Below are positions 1 through 10,585 of a DNA stretch of 64,000 bases, piece by piece. The position numbers and the translations under genes are program-made. Positions within the stretch are counted from its first letter, which is position 1. Each line of letters begins with the position of its first letter. The notes beneath the pieces were generated by a model. The model was given only the letters and a program-made list of their open reading frames with translations. It was not told the DNA's origin and searched no databases. The DNA is from Graphiopsis chlorocephala (taxonomy: Eukaryota > Ascomycota > Dothideomycetes > Cladosporiales > Cladosporiaceae): NCBI GenBank assembly GCA_022828445.1, contig JAIZZJ010000015.1:558001-622000 (forward strand), read 5' to 3'.

Positions 1-1
1 A

Positions 2-3000
2 GCCTTCAATCGCTACGTTCGCGTATCGCATGCCGCCAGACGCTATGGCAGCAGCGTTCCCGGACCATTGGAAGCGCGTAGGAGGGCATCGAAGAGGAGG
101 ATGGGTTGTGCGGTCGCGGCTACGAGCATGGGACCCCCGGGCGGAGACTTTGGAGCACTCTTTGGCTCTGGATCTGGAGGGGGAAATGCTGTAGAAAGCG
201 GCTGGAGTTGGTTGGCTCCTGGAACACAGCCGGCTCCTACAAAGACGACGCCCAATGGCTGGAACTGGGGAGCGAAACCTGCTGAACCGCCGGTGGAATG
301 GGGACAACTTTTGGAAGTACCTCGGACGGGAGAAGAGCTGGTTGAAGAAAGTCGTGAAGCATTCGAGGAGCTACTACAGGATGCAGAAGATATCGAGGTG
401 CTCGGAGCATCAGATGTAGCTGCTTTGACTGAATTTCTTGGAAGCTCAGCGGATGAGCCCGAGGCGAAGAGCGTGAGCCGTCTGATACGATGGCTGTCAG
501 GACGCTCCGTCAGTAATACAGCGTGGCAAGAAATCACTGCTCTAATCTGCGACAAAATCAAATTGGCGTCTATCGATGACGAGGAGCTACTCGAGGTCAT
601 TCGAGCGCTGCCGGGTGTGCTCCTGTCGGGAAAAGACGAGAGTGCTCGACAGCGACTACATGGGATCTACGCCGCATTTGCCGAGCATCTTGAGGATCGA
701 GCTTCAAGCAGCGAACTGTTTTTCCAAACAATGTTCGAAGAGGTCCACAAGACAACGCGGGACGCACAAGCATGCTCAAGGCTGGTCGCTATGTTGATCA
801 GAACCACTGGCAACAGTACAACGCAAGTGGTATCGAAAAATATTGGCTTGACGTTATTGGCGATCCACAACTGTGGCGCCGAGGATCTCACTCGGACTCA
901 ACTATTGTTCCAATTGCAAATGGCACTCTACCACATCCCCTCTGCAGCCATCGCAGAAGTGCTCACACTTTCTACACGCGCGATCTTCGAAAATGGTGGA
1001 AGTGTGCGGCGCTCCAAGGGCCGTCAAGCGCTGACATGGCTGGAATGTGTCGACCCTGCCTTGGGGCGAGAGGCAGATGACTGCGCGGGCGCACGTATAC
1101 GGGGAGGCATATCGCAAGACTCTGTCTTCCACCCAAAGCATGGCTCCTTTCCTGTCGATCGCATGCCTATCGTCTACGCTGAGATCGCCAGACACATTCC
1201 TCTAAGCGAAATTATCGAACGTTTCGCGCCGAGGCACGTTGATCCTTCAGATATTGTAAGGTTTCTGCTGCGCGTGTGGCTTCCAAACAACACGCCCCAT
1301 TCAGGCTTCAACACGGAGACCGGCGATGCCGCCTCTGGCACGCATGGTATTAAGCTCATACAGTATGGCACTCGCAGCCCTGACAGTGCAGATATGTCGG
1401 CAGTAGAGTCCACGTTCGAAAGGATGAATTACAGATCCGGGAATCGTAATGCTTGGCCTTGCCTAGTCAGAGCTTTCAGGAAAAAAGGCTTTTCATACCG
1501 CCACGTCGTCGGCCTGGTTCTGGAAATCTGCAAAGTACGACACGACCCAAATGAGATTTATGGGATCTTTCTCAGAATGCTCAAGGACCCTAATCTTGCC
1601 ATTCCGACAAACATATATGTGTCAATCATCAAACACTTTATGGCCAAGGGAGAGAACTTACTGGCTTACAAAGTCTTTTGCGACTCACCTTCGATCCCCA
1701 TAACCGACGTGCCTGAGCTTCCGGTGGCTCTGCTGGAAGATCAAAGCTTCAGATTCGACATTTTCAAGATGCTCAACCGATCACCAAGTAAAGTGCCAAT
1801 GGAATGGAGGGAGCGGCTCAAGCTCGCCGCCACGCCCGGGCAAATCGAGGTCGTTCATATGCTCGCACACAGTTGTGCGAACATGGAGTCACTCCGGCCA
1901 TCCCAGGCTTATCGCCACGTCTGGACTTTGTACCGTTGGCTGCAAGATCGCGGCGCGCCCATACAACCCCTCATATCACGCGCTATGGTTACCGCTGGCA
2001 TCCTAAGGCATCTCAAGGAGCTTACATGGATACCAGACGAAAGACTCCAGTACATCTTGAGCATTGTCGAAAAAGTCGAGGGCGTTGAGGTTCGGGGAAA
2101 AGCCGAGCAACTGGCCACTTACATGCGAGCTTCCGTCCACGACAAGGTCATTGCAAAGCGCCGGGCCCAAGAGGAGAGGGCGTGGATGAACAAGGCCACT
2201 GACCTAGCGGGCGAGGCGAAGTTCAGGCTCAAGAAATGGACCAAGCTGAAGCCCGTGCCGACTGAGGATGGTCGGTCTTTCGTGGTTCCACAGATTGAGT
2301 CTCCCGGGGTCGTGGTCGAAGCTGATGATCCATTCTCGGCGTCAATTCCGTTTTTGAAGCGGCCGGATCGCGGAGAAGGCATGGCGCAAGATGCGTTTTC
2401 GGACATAGCCGCAGCTGAGACTGCTGCCCTGTCAATCGAAGAAATGTCCAAGTCACAACGCCTGCCTGCAGCTACGGCCGCAGAACCAACTTCACGGCGA
2501 ACAACCGAGGCGGCGACTGGCGAAAATGAACGCGAAGCGAATGGGCTTGATGCGCTTTCGAGCGCAGAGCCATCCGAAGATGGTGGATCAGTTCATACTT
2601 CCCAAAAGCGCATGAAGCGGCGGAAAGCTGCCGCACAAGCGTCAGCGCCAACGGGGAATATGGTCGGACTTGATGATCTATTTTCGACGCCAGCTTCCGC
2701 TGATCGTGGGCCTGCTTGCGAAAACCGCACACCGGACGTCTCGCTCTCAGACTCATTTGGGTTCGCGGCTGTTGATCCGCTGCTGAAGGGACCATCGAAC
2801 CAGCAAGACGTGCTTGCAGGCCAGGCCGTCGATCCGGTTTCATGGCGAACACGGGAGGATGAGCTAGAGACCCTATTATCAAGCCCATCACCCCAGCCTC
2901 CTACTGGAAAGGCATCCGATTTTATCCAAGCCTCCTATTACAAAGGCATCCGATTTTACCCAAGCCTCCCACTACAAAGGCATCCAATTTTCCCCAAACC

Positions 3001-3118
3001 TCCCGCTACAAAGACATCCGATTTGAAAGACACGTACACCGGACACACACCGACAGGTGAAGGTGAAGCTTTCACTCAAATGTACTTTGAGCGCGCCGAG
3101 GAAGATTTAGACGAATAG
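2..3118 (+). CDS. Large PPR-like helical protein, 5' end outside window
   Basis: One long frame runs from base 2 to a TAG at 3116-3118 without a stop, so the true start may lie upstream. The first in-frame ATG is at 101, and the residues before it are arginine-rich and could belong to a mitochondrial presequence. The N-terminal ~80 residues are Gly/Pro/Trp-rich and low complexity. The centre (about 1430-1750) has helical segments resembling pentatricopeptide pairs (NAWPCLVRAF..., NIYVSIIKHFMAKGENLLAYKVF). The C-terminal third is charged, Ser/Ala-rich and probably disordered, and it contains a 34-bp minisatellite. No catalytic motif is visible. A role as a mitochondrial RNA-binding or expression factor would fit PPR-like proteins but is inference; otherwise it is a hypothetical protein. 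The long intronless frame makes the coding call strong and the function call weak. Confidence 0.7.
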   Translation, partial: AFNRYVRVSHAARRYGSSVPGPLEARRRASKRRMGCAVAATSMGPPGGDFGALFGSGSGGGNAVESGWSWLAPGTQPAPTKTTPNGWNWGAKPAEPPVEWGQLLEVPRTGEELVEESREAFEELLQDAEDIEVLGASDVAALTEFLGSSADEPEAKSVSRLIRWLSGRSVSNTAWQEITALICDKIKLASIDDEELLEVIRALPGVLLSGKDESARQRLHGIYAAFAEHLEDRASSSELFFQTMFEEVHKTTRDAQACSRLVAMLIRTTGNSTTQVVSKNIGLTLLAIHNCGAEDLTRTQLLFQLQMALYHIPSAAIAEVLTLSTRAIFENGGSVRRSKGRQALTWLECVDPALGREADDCAGARIRGGISQDSVFHPKHGSFPVDRMPIVYAEIARHIPLSEIIERFAPRHVDPSDIVRFLLRVWLPNNTPHSGFNTETGDAASGTHGIKLIQYGTRSPDSADMSAVESTFERMNYRSGNRNAWPCLVRAFRKKGFSYRHVVGLVLEICKVRHDPNEIYGIFLRMLKDPNLAIPTNIYVSIIKHFMAKGENLLAYKVFCDSPSIPITDVPELPVALLEDQSFRFDIFKMLNRSPSKVPMEWRERLKLAATPGQIEVVHMLAHSCANMESLRPSQAYRHVWTLYRWLQDRGAPIQPLISRAMVTAGILRHLKELTWIPDERLQYILSIVEKVEGVEVRGKAEQLATYMRASVHDKVIAKRRAQEERAWMNKATDLAGEAKFRLKKWTKLKPVPTEDGRSFVVPQIESPGVVVEADDPFSASIPFLKRPDRGEGMAQDAFSDIAAAETAALSIEEMSKSQRLPAATAAEPTSRRTTEAATGENEREANGLDALSSAEPSEDGGSVHTSQKRMKRRKAAAQASAPTGNMVGLDDLFSTPASADRGPACENRTPDVSLSDSFGFAAVDPLLKGPSNQQDVLAGQAVDPVSWRTREDELETLLSSPSPQPPTGKASDFIQASYYKGIRFYPSLPLQRHPIFPKPPATKTSDLKDTYTGHTPTGEGEAFTQMYFERAEEDLDE
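2902..3024 (+). repeat. 34-bp tandem minisatellite inside a coding frame
   Basis: Units start at 2902, 2936, 2970 and a partial one at 3004, each built on a core like AAAGGCATCCGATTT. The unit length is not a multiple of three, so successive copies are translated in rotating frames, all open, and three copies return to the original frame. Confidence 0.9.
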
Positions 3119-3636
3119 ATTAGAGGACGATTTATCACGAGCGGCGAGGACGGACGGCTGTCCGTGCGTTGTCCTCCGGAACGAATGGCGTTTTTGCAAT
3201 GGCGAACAGTGTACAGATATATACCCCTGAGGAGCCACATTGAGTTTTTGTAGAGATGGAAGGATTTGCGTTTGAGGGGTTTGGGTCTAGATAGATAGCG
3301 TTACATGTATACAAGTTTACTACCTTTCTGTGACCTTTGTGGTTTCTTCTTGTGGGAGGCACTTGCATTGTCCGCTAAGGATTTGAGGTTTGCAGCACAC
3401 AGATTTCTCACTTGCTGATGCCGATAGGGCTCGCGTTACTCTCGCGTTTATGTGCAAACAACCATTCAGAGCAATGGATATAATCGTCTTTGATTCAGAG
3501 TTACGAGATATACAACAGTTCCATGTCCACGCATGCCCAAGTCTAGCGTACAAACCAGTCATCGTATTGGTCCGACTCGTAATCCAACGCCGGATTATCC
3601 GACAGCGCTTCCTTGTATGAGGAAACATTTGATGGG
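3119..3636. other. Intergenic, convergent 3' ends
   Basis: This lies between the PPR-like gene and the minus-strand F-box pseudogene, and is AT-richer than its flanks. I see no coding or RNA feature in it. Confidence 0.5.
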
Positions 3637-5170
3637 TTAGTAGTCATCGTCCTTGTCGGCTGCGGGCTGGCGTGTCCGCCTTCTGGCTGAATTTTCTGTC
3701 GGGTACTTGCCTCCTCGTAACATGAACTCTTCCATAGCTCGGTTGTAAGCCATTGACTCAGTAGAGAACTTGTCCCCGGTAAAAATCGGCGTACAACCCT
3801 CTCTATGAAACTCGCCGTGAATGTTGATTGTATTTAAATGAAGAAGCTGGCAGCTAATCCTAGTGAAGACTTCTCGCCAGCTGGGCCGTACTTCAGCTAG
3901 TGACATGTTGAACATGGAGAGACGTCTGAGTGTTACCTTGTGGCGCAGGAGGAATTCGACGAACCAGTCGCCCGTCACGGTGCATTGAGGGAGAGCGAGC
4001 TCGTAGAGATGGGGGAAGTGTATGTCCAGCAGCGTGTGGTCGAGGCGGACGTACTCGGGTTCACCCTTGGGGTCCCATTGTGGAAGTTCCATTTTGAGCA
4101 CTCGCAACTCGCGCGCTTCGAAAAGGATTCCATATACGGGACCATTTTCAAAGAATTGGGTGCTGCGCAGACGGATCTTCGAAATTGACGTGAGTTCCTT
4201 TTCTGGGTCAACTTCCACGTCCGGATCCGATCCTGAGTGATGCTTCTTCCGATGATTCGTAATCCTCAGGAGGCCACGCCTGTGTGGGAAGTCTGAGTCG
4301 ACGTAGAGGACGCACCAGGGCTTTCAGAGCACTTCGCAAGAGTAGTGCTCTGTTGGTGGAAATGTCGAAGATCACATGCGATGATCCAGCTACCGTAAGG
4401 CTGTCGAGCTCCAGTCCACTGCTTTGTATGGCATGTACCAAAGCGCGTGGCTGATCGGCCCCAGCATAAGACCAGCTTTTCTCTTCAATCGGACGCACCA
4501 TGATCTTGCTATACGCAGAATCTATTGCACCCAAACGTCGTTCACAGTGGGTTCGAGAGACGATCGTCACGTCGCGTATCCTGCGGCATCCCTGGAACAA
4601 GGAATGCAGACAAGTGAGATCGTAGCCTTTCTCATTGATATCGGTTTGATCATGACAAACTGCGAGAAATCCGCGGTAGTCATCTTGGAGTTCCTTTTCA
4701 GGCACAGCAGCAAGCCTTGCGTCGCGGGCCTCTAAAGCAGCACTCACAGCGCGGCTGTCATGGCTCTCGAATTCTGCTTCGTCCTCCGTGCCAGTTACTT
4801 CGGCCAAGTATTTGGTCGAATTCAAAGACTCTCCGGTAACCCTTTCCTCGAGTCATTCTTCATATGTGAGCTCTTTGAGGCGGTCGACAATGAAGAATAG
4901 CGAGCGCATCTGTTTCGCTAGGACGGGATGCTGTGCGATTTGTGTGAGGGCCTTAAATTTCTCGCGGTGATACACCAAGGCCACTTCATCGCCAAAGTGG
5001 TCGAGCCCTATGGATGCCAGGGTTGAGCAGGACTTGCGCGCTGCTAGAACATCTTTGATGTCTAGATACGCGAATATGGTGTGGAGCAATTCTGCGGGTA
5101 ACTTGATGAGTGGTGAGTGTGGCGGCGAGTCGATGATGATGGGTCCCCTTCGTTGGAGCTCATGTTGGGT
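3637..5170 (-). pseudogene. Degenerate F-box/LRR-type gene (copy 1)
   Basis: The conceptual product opens with an F-box-like motif (LPAELLHTIFAYLD, about 5060-5110), followed by SCSTLASIGLDHF and a leucine-rich C-terminal half (ELRVLKMELPQW, FPHLYELALPQC). Three breaks are visible. An in-frame TGA lies at about 4853-4855, where the copy at 20-22 kb has TGG. A frameshift near 4210 is needed to join the middle and C-terminal blocks. No ATG lies in the F-box frame before an upstream stop near 5215. F-box proteins are substrate adaptors of SCF ubiquitin ligases, but this copy looks non-functional. Small undetected introns could explain one break, not all three. It is a paralogue of the locus at 20192-22420. 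Confidence 0.65.
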
Positions 5171-5740
5171 TGGATCTAGGAGGTAATTAGAGCTTCCAGA
5201 GTAGTTAATTTAGTTTTCGAGTTGTGCTGCGGAATTGAAGATTTTGGCTTGCAAGCCAACGGATGTTTCTTTGATCACCAAATGCAATCTTGTATCACCA
5301 AATGCAACGCACCTTGGCGTTTTCACTTCGGAGATCAGGCGATCCAAAGTCCATGAGCAGGTAAGATCATGCAATTCTGAATGAAGCGTACATCTTAGAT
5401 GCTTGAGTGGCTTCCATTTGGTGCTCCGTTACATTTACATGTATTGCATTACACTGCACGAGGCAAACGTAAGATGTTGTACCATTGTTTCGCATGAACC
5501 GAATAGGGTCAGGGTGTGATTGTATTCTGCGAAGGAGGACACGGTGCATATATATCTATTCGAACATGCAGTAATGAAGCAAGCTGTTCGAATAGTTCAG
5601 GCAGGACCAAGGTGGCCTCTACCAGCCATGCCAGCTGACTGACGATTCCAAGCAGGATTATGTTGATATGTAAGGGAGAGGCGACCTCTTCCCGAATAAA
5701 AAGCTAAAATCAGATATCCCGAAACTCCAAAAATGGTATT
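5171..5740. other. Intergenic with a short direct repeat
   Basis: ATCACCAAATGCAA occurs twice, at about 5274 and 5294. Otherwise nothing coding is seen. It separates the F-box pseudogene from the 3' end of the cluster regulator. Confidence 0.45.
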
Positions 5741-8136
5741 TCATTGGAAGTCAAGCAAGAAGTCGCCCATAGGGTCATCTCCCGATGACGCAAAAAGTGT
5801 ATTATCGACATCAAAGCTGAAGGGTGTCCACCCGAAATTGCCGAAGTCGTTGCCCGGAGCTTGCTCACTCTCGAGTGGTTGGGCTCGGCGAGGGTCGCTT
5901 ATCCATGCGTAGTCGATCATGCGCCGAAGGTGGTCTAATTGATTGGACTCAACGTCGGTGGTAGGGGAGAGCGATGGGTCAATGAAGCGTCTTGCAAGAC
6001 TCTGCTCGATGTCAAAGTTTTTTACGGCAGCTGCCTGTATAGATCATTAGCAAGATTAAGATCGATAGTCCTATCGGGTATCGGGAAAGCATCACGAGAC
6101 AAAACCAGCTGTGACATGCGCTTCGCGGTTTACACGTACCATGTAAGTATAGTTGGGCCAGCAGGTCGGAGTCTGCTCTAAGAACCCGATACATGTTTCA
6201 AGAGCCGCTCTAGATCTCGCCGAGACGCTTTCATCTGCCGAGTGCAGAAAAAGCTTGTGTATCGAAGCAATAAGAGCGGCCATGTATCCCAGGAAACTCC
6301 CTCGAGCGCAGCAACGGGTGACTTGCACGATCCTCAGGATTTCCGTGAGTTGTCCAACATGATTTTGAAATCGATTGGCAAGCTCTCTGGCGAAAGTCCT
6401 GGGAAAGCGTTGTTGATAACCCTGGCGGTGCTTGTAGAGATTTACGGGGTGATACAGCATGGTTCCGCAGAGATGATACATCGCCCGCGCCCATACGAAA
6501 AGGCCAGCTTGTTGCCTGTCAAACCCTTCATAGGTGCTGAATCGGTCGGAGATGTGGGATTGCAAGTCGTCATTCCCGACGGCGTGTATGCTCTCGAAAT
6601 TAAAAAGGACACTGCTGCTTTTCGCAAAGTCACTCCGGTGGTCCCAGCACGGGATATCAAGCTTGCTGTCCTGGAAGACGCTCCTCACTATTCGACCGAG
6701 CAAGGATGACATCAAGATCAGCATGGTGAAGCTATCCGGAGGAATACTCGAGGCCGAGCCTGCAGGTTCTCGTAACGTTGACAAGGTTGAGATCCCGGTC
6801 GGAGGAATGTCCTGGGGGAAGGATTCTTCGCCATAAGGCAGTGCAACCGTGCAGTCGTTATCTGCTACAGCAACAGGACGGCCACCAGTGCAGGCCATAA
6901 TCTTGTCGAGGGCGTAGATAGACCAGAACGTCCTTCGATGCTCTTCTTTTTGCGATGTAGAGAGCTCGGAATCTGGCTCTGCGTTCAGTTTGAGATCCTG
7001 TATAAGACGAGTGGCCAAACCAAACTTGACCCAGGCAAGACGACCTTTGCCAGCTGTGTGGAAACATTTTTAATGAGTGACATGCTTGCAATTCTTGACA
7101 AGATGGAGATCTCACCTGTGTATTCGATAATGGCGAGAAGTACCGTGGCTTGAGCGACAGTTATGTCAATACAGTCATCGCCTGCGAACACTCGCTCAAG
7201 CAGAATGGCCCATGACGCTTTTGCGTAAGCTTCAACCGCTGCAATCTGCTTGTCTTCAAAATACGGGTGCATGCTGTAACGCGTAGCAGTAGCAGCGAAT
7301 GCAAGCACCAAATATCGTGGCACTTCGCCATCAAGAAGACGTTTTCGCATTGTCGATTCATGGAAAAAGCAATAAGGCTGATTTTGGCAATTGGCAAAGT
7401 AGACATCAATGAGCTTCTTCAAAACTGACAAGGGTGGAGGCACGGAAAATCTGCCAACGAATTAGGACATCAATCATCGTGTCCAGGAAAGCCTTGGGAG
7501 AGATCAGAAATGGCATACCGGGCCTCGTGGTCAGGGAAACTCTCTTGGATCTCCGTGGCATTCGAGTCAGCATTCTGGGTCTGGGGCAGGTGGGAGGGCG
7601 AGAGAGCCGACAGCTTTCGCTTGAGAAAAGATTCTCTACGTTGTTGAGGTATTTCGCTCTGATCAGGGCTTCTCGAAATGCCGCTATCTAACTGAGTGCT
7701 GAGTCGTGCCTCAAGCTGTGCCACACGGGCTGCCAGATCTGGCTGGGAAGCAACTTAGTAAGACAACGCAAGACACAAACATAGGGTAGTTGGACGAACT
7801 GCTGGTAGATCGAACGATTGCGCTGACTGCAGCATAGTATCTCGGGAGACGTGCGGGGAGAGAGGGAAGCCCATCATTTGGGGATCATCCATGGACGTAG
7901 GGATGGAAGGTGTCTTCTGATGCGTCGCGGTGGCCGTAGGGACGCTCGAATAGCTGCATGGTTGATCGAGACGGACGCAGAATCCACAAGCTGGACGTTC
8001 TCCAGGACAGCGAGTCTTCTTACGCCTAGTAATGGTTTAGCAGCAGGCAACAAAATGAGCACAATTCAAGCATGACAGACCTGCAATTATCACACGCTCG
8101 ACGCGTACGCTTTGCCTCACCTCCGTCCCCAGCCAT
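5741..8136 (-). CDS. Zn2Cys6 fungal transcription factor, likely cluster regulator
   Basis: The start at 8136 (MAGDGGEAKRTRRACDNC) is chosen because it lies just before the zinc cluster. Splicing a short intron (donor after 8081, next exon from 8025) gives CDNC-RRKKTR-C-PGERPA-C-GFC-VRLDQP-C, a perfect CX2CX6CX6CX2CX6C binuclear zinc cluster. A leucine-rich linker or coiled coil follows (DLAARVAQLEARLSTQL, about 7700-7745). Next comes a fungal-specific transcription factor domain (PPPLSVLKKLIDVYF to GGRPVAVADNDC, about 6850-7440). The last large exons are about 6140-7053 and 5741-6038, ending GDFLLDFQ. About six exons are inferred; the second intron (donor near 7809) is the least certain. It is a nuclear DNA-binding regulator of the Gal4 class. 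Its position beside five co-functional metabolic genes suggests pathway-specific control, which is inference. Confidence 0.85.
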
Positions 8137-8646
8137 GGCTATCGATATATCGTGTATGTCTCGCGCATATACCAGTGCAGTGTCAGGTGAGTTAAAACAT
8201 AGTAAAGCTCTCCATGAATACAAGTTAGCAGACCATTGTGTTATGCCAGTAGTCCAAGGGTTTCCTGCAATGCGCAATACATCTTACCTCCACAAAGTGT
8301 ACTCCAAAAGGTAATCCAAATTGCTGTACCTTGAGATACCTCGGTTCGCTGGGCACGTGACCCGTTGTTTCCGATGACGTCTACTTTCTTGGCAGGTGCA
8401 CTGGGAAGTTGAGCCTCATGTCCTGTCTCAAGACTTGACTCGGCTTACCGGACACGAAGATGCATGTGTGCACCCTTGCACTCTAGGTTTTAACGTCGTA
8501 CTAGCCTTTACGTAGCAGGATGGGTAGTATGGATCTTAGAGGTAGAGCGCGAGACACCAAACAACATTGGAAACAAGGAGAAAGGATGACCTCGATACAT
8601 GTCCGTTCAAATATCTTTGCATTCATGTCCGGCACGGACACAATTA
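8137..8646. other. Promoter region of the regulator and 3' flank of the dehydrogenase
   Basis: No gene is seen. It contains one copy of the cluster-shared element CACGTGACCCG at 8354-8364, about 220 bp upstream of the regulator ATG, so autoregulation or shared control is possible. Confidence 0.5.
8354..8364 (+). promoter_or_regulatory. CACRTGAYCCG element upstream of the Zn2Cys6 gene
   Basis: The sequence is CACGTGACCCG. It matches the elements at 15602 and 17809 in the other cluster promoters. The CACGTG core is also an E-box, so a bHLH factor is an alternative binder. Confidence 0.4.
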
Positions 8647-10148
8647 CTACAACTTCGAGAGTGCGCGGACTTCCTGCGCAACTGCTAGATCCGCGAGAAT
8701 CTCCTCGCTGCCTCCGCCTACGACCATCACGCGTAGATCACGACTGATCTGCTCAATGCGTGCACCGCGCCCTCCTCGCGAGTATCCCAATCCGCCCATG
8801 ACCTGCTGCGCTTCACGATTGACGAACTCCAGCGTTTGTCCAGCCAGCACCTTCAAGTTGGCAAATTGGCCACCAAGGTGTGCCTCCGACCCCCGTGCGC
8901 TCGCCGTTTCGTGGATGTAGACCAACTGTTCCATCAACGCATGCGCCGATTCAACCTTTCTGCCGCTCGCACTGAATTTGCTACGGATGACTTGATTGCT
9001 GATCAATGGTTTGCCAAACGCCTCTCGAGTCTGTGCATGGCGGTACGCATCTTCTATGCAGACTCTTGCTAAGCGCAGACTGGTGCCTGCCAGCCACAAG
9101 CGCTCATGGTTGAAGTCTGCAGAGTTTTGTTAGTCTCGCGAAGTCCAGCGTTGACTAGATTTTATGAATGCTTACTGGACATGATAATTTCGAAACCTTT
9201 GTTCTCTTGGCCAAGAAGATTTTTGACTGGAACCTCGACATTGTCGAACTCGATATAGGTTGATCCTGGGTTTTCACCACGTTAGCTGCGAATGCTTGAT
9301 TGTAGTTTTATTACACTTACCACTTGCACCCACGCCTGAGTTTACCATCTTCTTGCAGGTCACGCCTGGTGCCTTCAAAGGGATGATCAGGGCCGATACA
9401 CCCGCCTTTCCTGGACCGCCAGTCCGTACGGCAGCCGTGCAATAGTCTGCGAAGATGGCGTTGGTAATCCACTTCTTAGCACCATTGACGATGTACCTAT
9501 CTCCTTTGCGCTCTGCGGTAGTTGTGATTCCAGCTACATCCGATCCAGCTGCAAACACATCTCAAGTCAGCGATCGGAGCCACGCGAAACAAGTTTGCAG
9601 TTACGCACCGTCTGGTTCTGTCACTCCAAGGCAAAATCTGAGGCTTCCGTCCAAGATCTTTGGTAAGAATCGCGCTTTCTGTTCCTCGTTGCCAAAATTC
9701 GCCAGTGGCGGCGCGCCGATCGAGTTTCCGCACGTTAAGCCCCAAATTACACCTAGATAACCGCAACGAGCGATCTCGTCGAGAATCACAAGGTCGTGGA
9801 AGCCGTCCCACTGTTCTGGGAAAACGCCCCCGGGAAGACGAATACCATTGAGATATTGCTTTGGCATGGGGTATACTGCTGTTGCCATGTATCCAAGACG
9901 GCAATGCTCTTGGATGACCTGCTCAGTATAGTTGCATTAGAAACTGTGATTTGCCAATGTTGTCTTTGTTGGTCACTTACCTCGACAGGCACTGATCCTT
10001 CTCGCTCCCACTCTTCGGCAAAAGGCCGCAGGTTGTTATCAACGTACTCCCGCACCTCTTTTTGCAGTCTCCGATGCGAGTCATTGTGGTAAGGCGATAT
10101 AGTACGACTGATCCACAGAGGGTCTGCGAAAGGTACATTGATCGCCAT
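8647..10148 (-). CDS. Isovaleryl-CoA-dehydrogenase-like acyl-CoA dehydrogenase, PTS1
   Basis: Five exons are inferred: 9981-10148, 9609-9918, 9321-9548, 9176-9265 and 8647-9116. Together they give 1266 nt, 421 aa plus stop, with the frame closing exactly. Splicing restores the acyl-CoA dehydrogenase motifs LGVTEPDAGSDVAG, GAKKWITNA, SNFNHERLWLAG and AFGKPL. The position that carries the catalytic Glu in medium-chain enzymes (YEGT) is glycine here (VGGGSEE). A Glu is instead present in FNHERL, matching the isovaleryl-CoA dehydrogenase arrangement (LERLVLAG). The expected reaction is FAD-dependent oxidation of a branched acyl-CoA to the 2-enoyl-CoA. The protein begins MAINVPFADP with no visible mitochondrial presequence and ends ALSKL, a canonical PTS1. 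It is divergent from the carboxylase alpha gene across a 437-bp promoter. The electron acceptor in a peroxisome is unclear; direct O2 use is one possibility. Confidence 0.9.
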
Positions 10149-10585
10149 GATTCTCCAAGCGTTGTGATCGGGACCGAAGATAAAAATTCGGGGAACAAGT
10201 CGTCTTTGAGATGTTGAGATCTATAAGTCTATCTTGACCGTGCTTAGTATAGTGGTCTCACGAACAATATGGCAGCCCAGGCACGGCGCTGTGCAGATGC
10301 AACTGACCGCCGCCTCCGTCCTCGACCCGGACTCGCGGTCTAGCTTCAAAGTCGGTACTATTTGCACCGTCACTGAGATGTCAGTAATGAACTTGAACTT
10401 AGATTGCGGACCCGGAGCACGGCTTTCGAACACGGGCCGGGCTGTTTAAGGCATGCCTTCTGCATACCTACTTTACACGACTGCCTTTGAGGGTGCATGG
10501 CTGATATTTGTAGTGAAGTTACTAAACCAATCCACTCTGATCTTATCACCAAGTTGTCCCCTTGCAACGGGTGACAATTTACAGG
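10149..10585. promoter_or_regulatory. Bidirectional promoter: dehydrogenase / carboxylase alpha
   Basis: This 437-bp interval between divergent starts has several CGG triplets (10407-10409, 10413-10415, 10420-10422). These include CCGGAGCACGG, which shares the CCGGAG core found in the other two cluster promoter regions. CGG triplets are the usual half-sites of Zn2Cys6 proteins. The two genes are probably co-regulated. Confidence 0.5.

Noticed and set aside
4853..4855. RIP as the cause of the TGG-to-TGA stop in the F-box copy
   Set aside because: The changed base is in a CpC, not the CpA context favoured by RIP, and no general depletion pattern was evident by eye.
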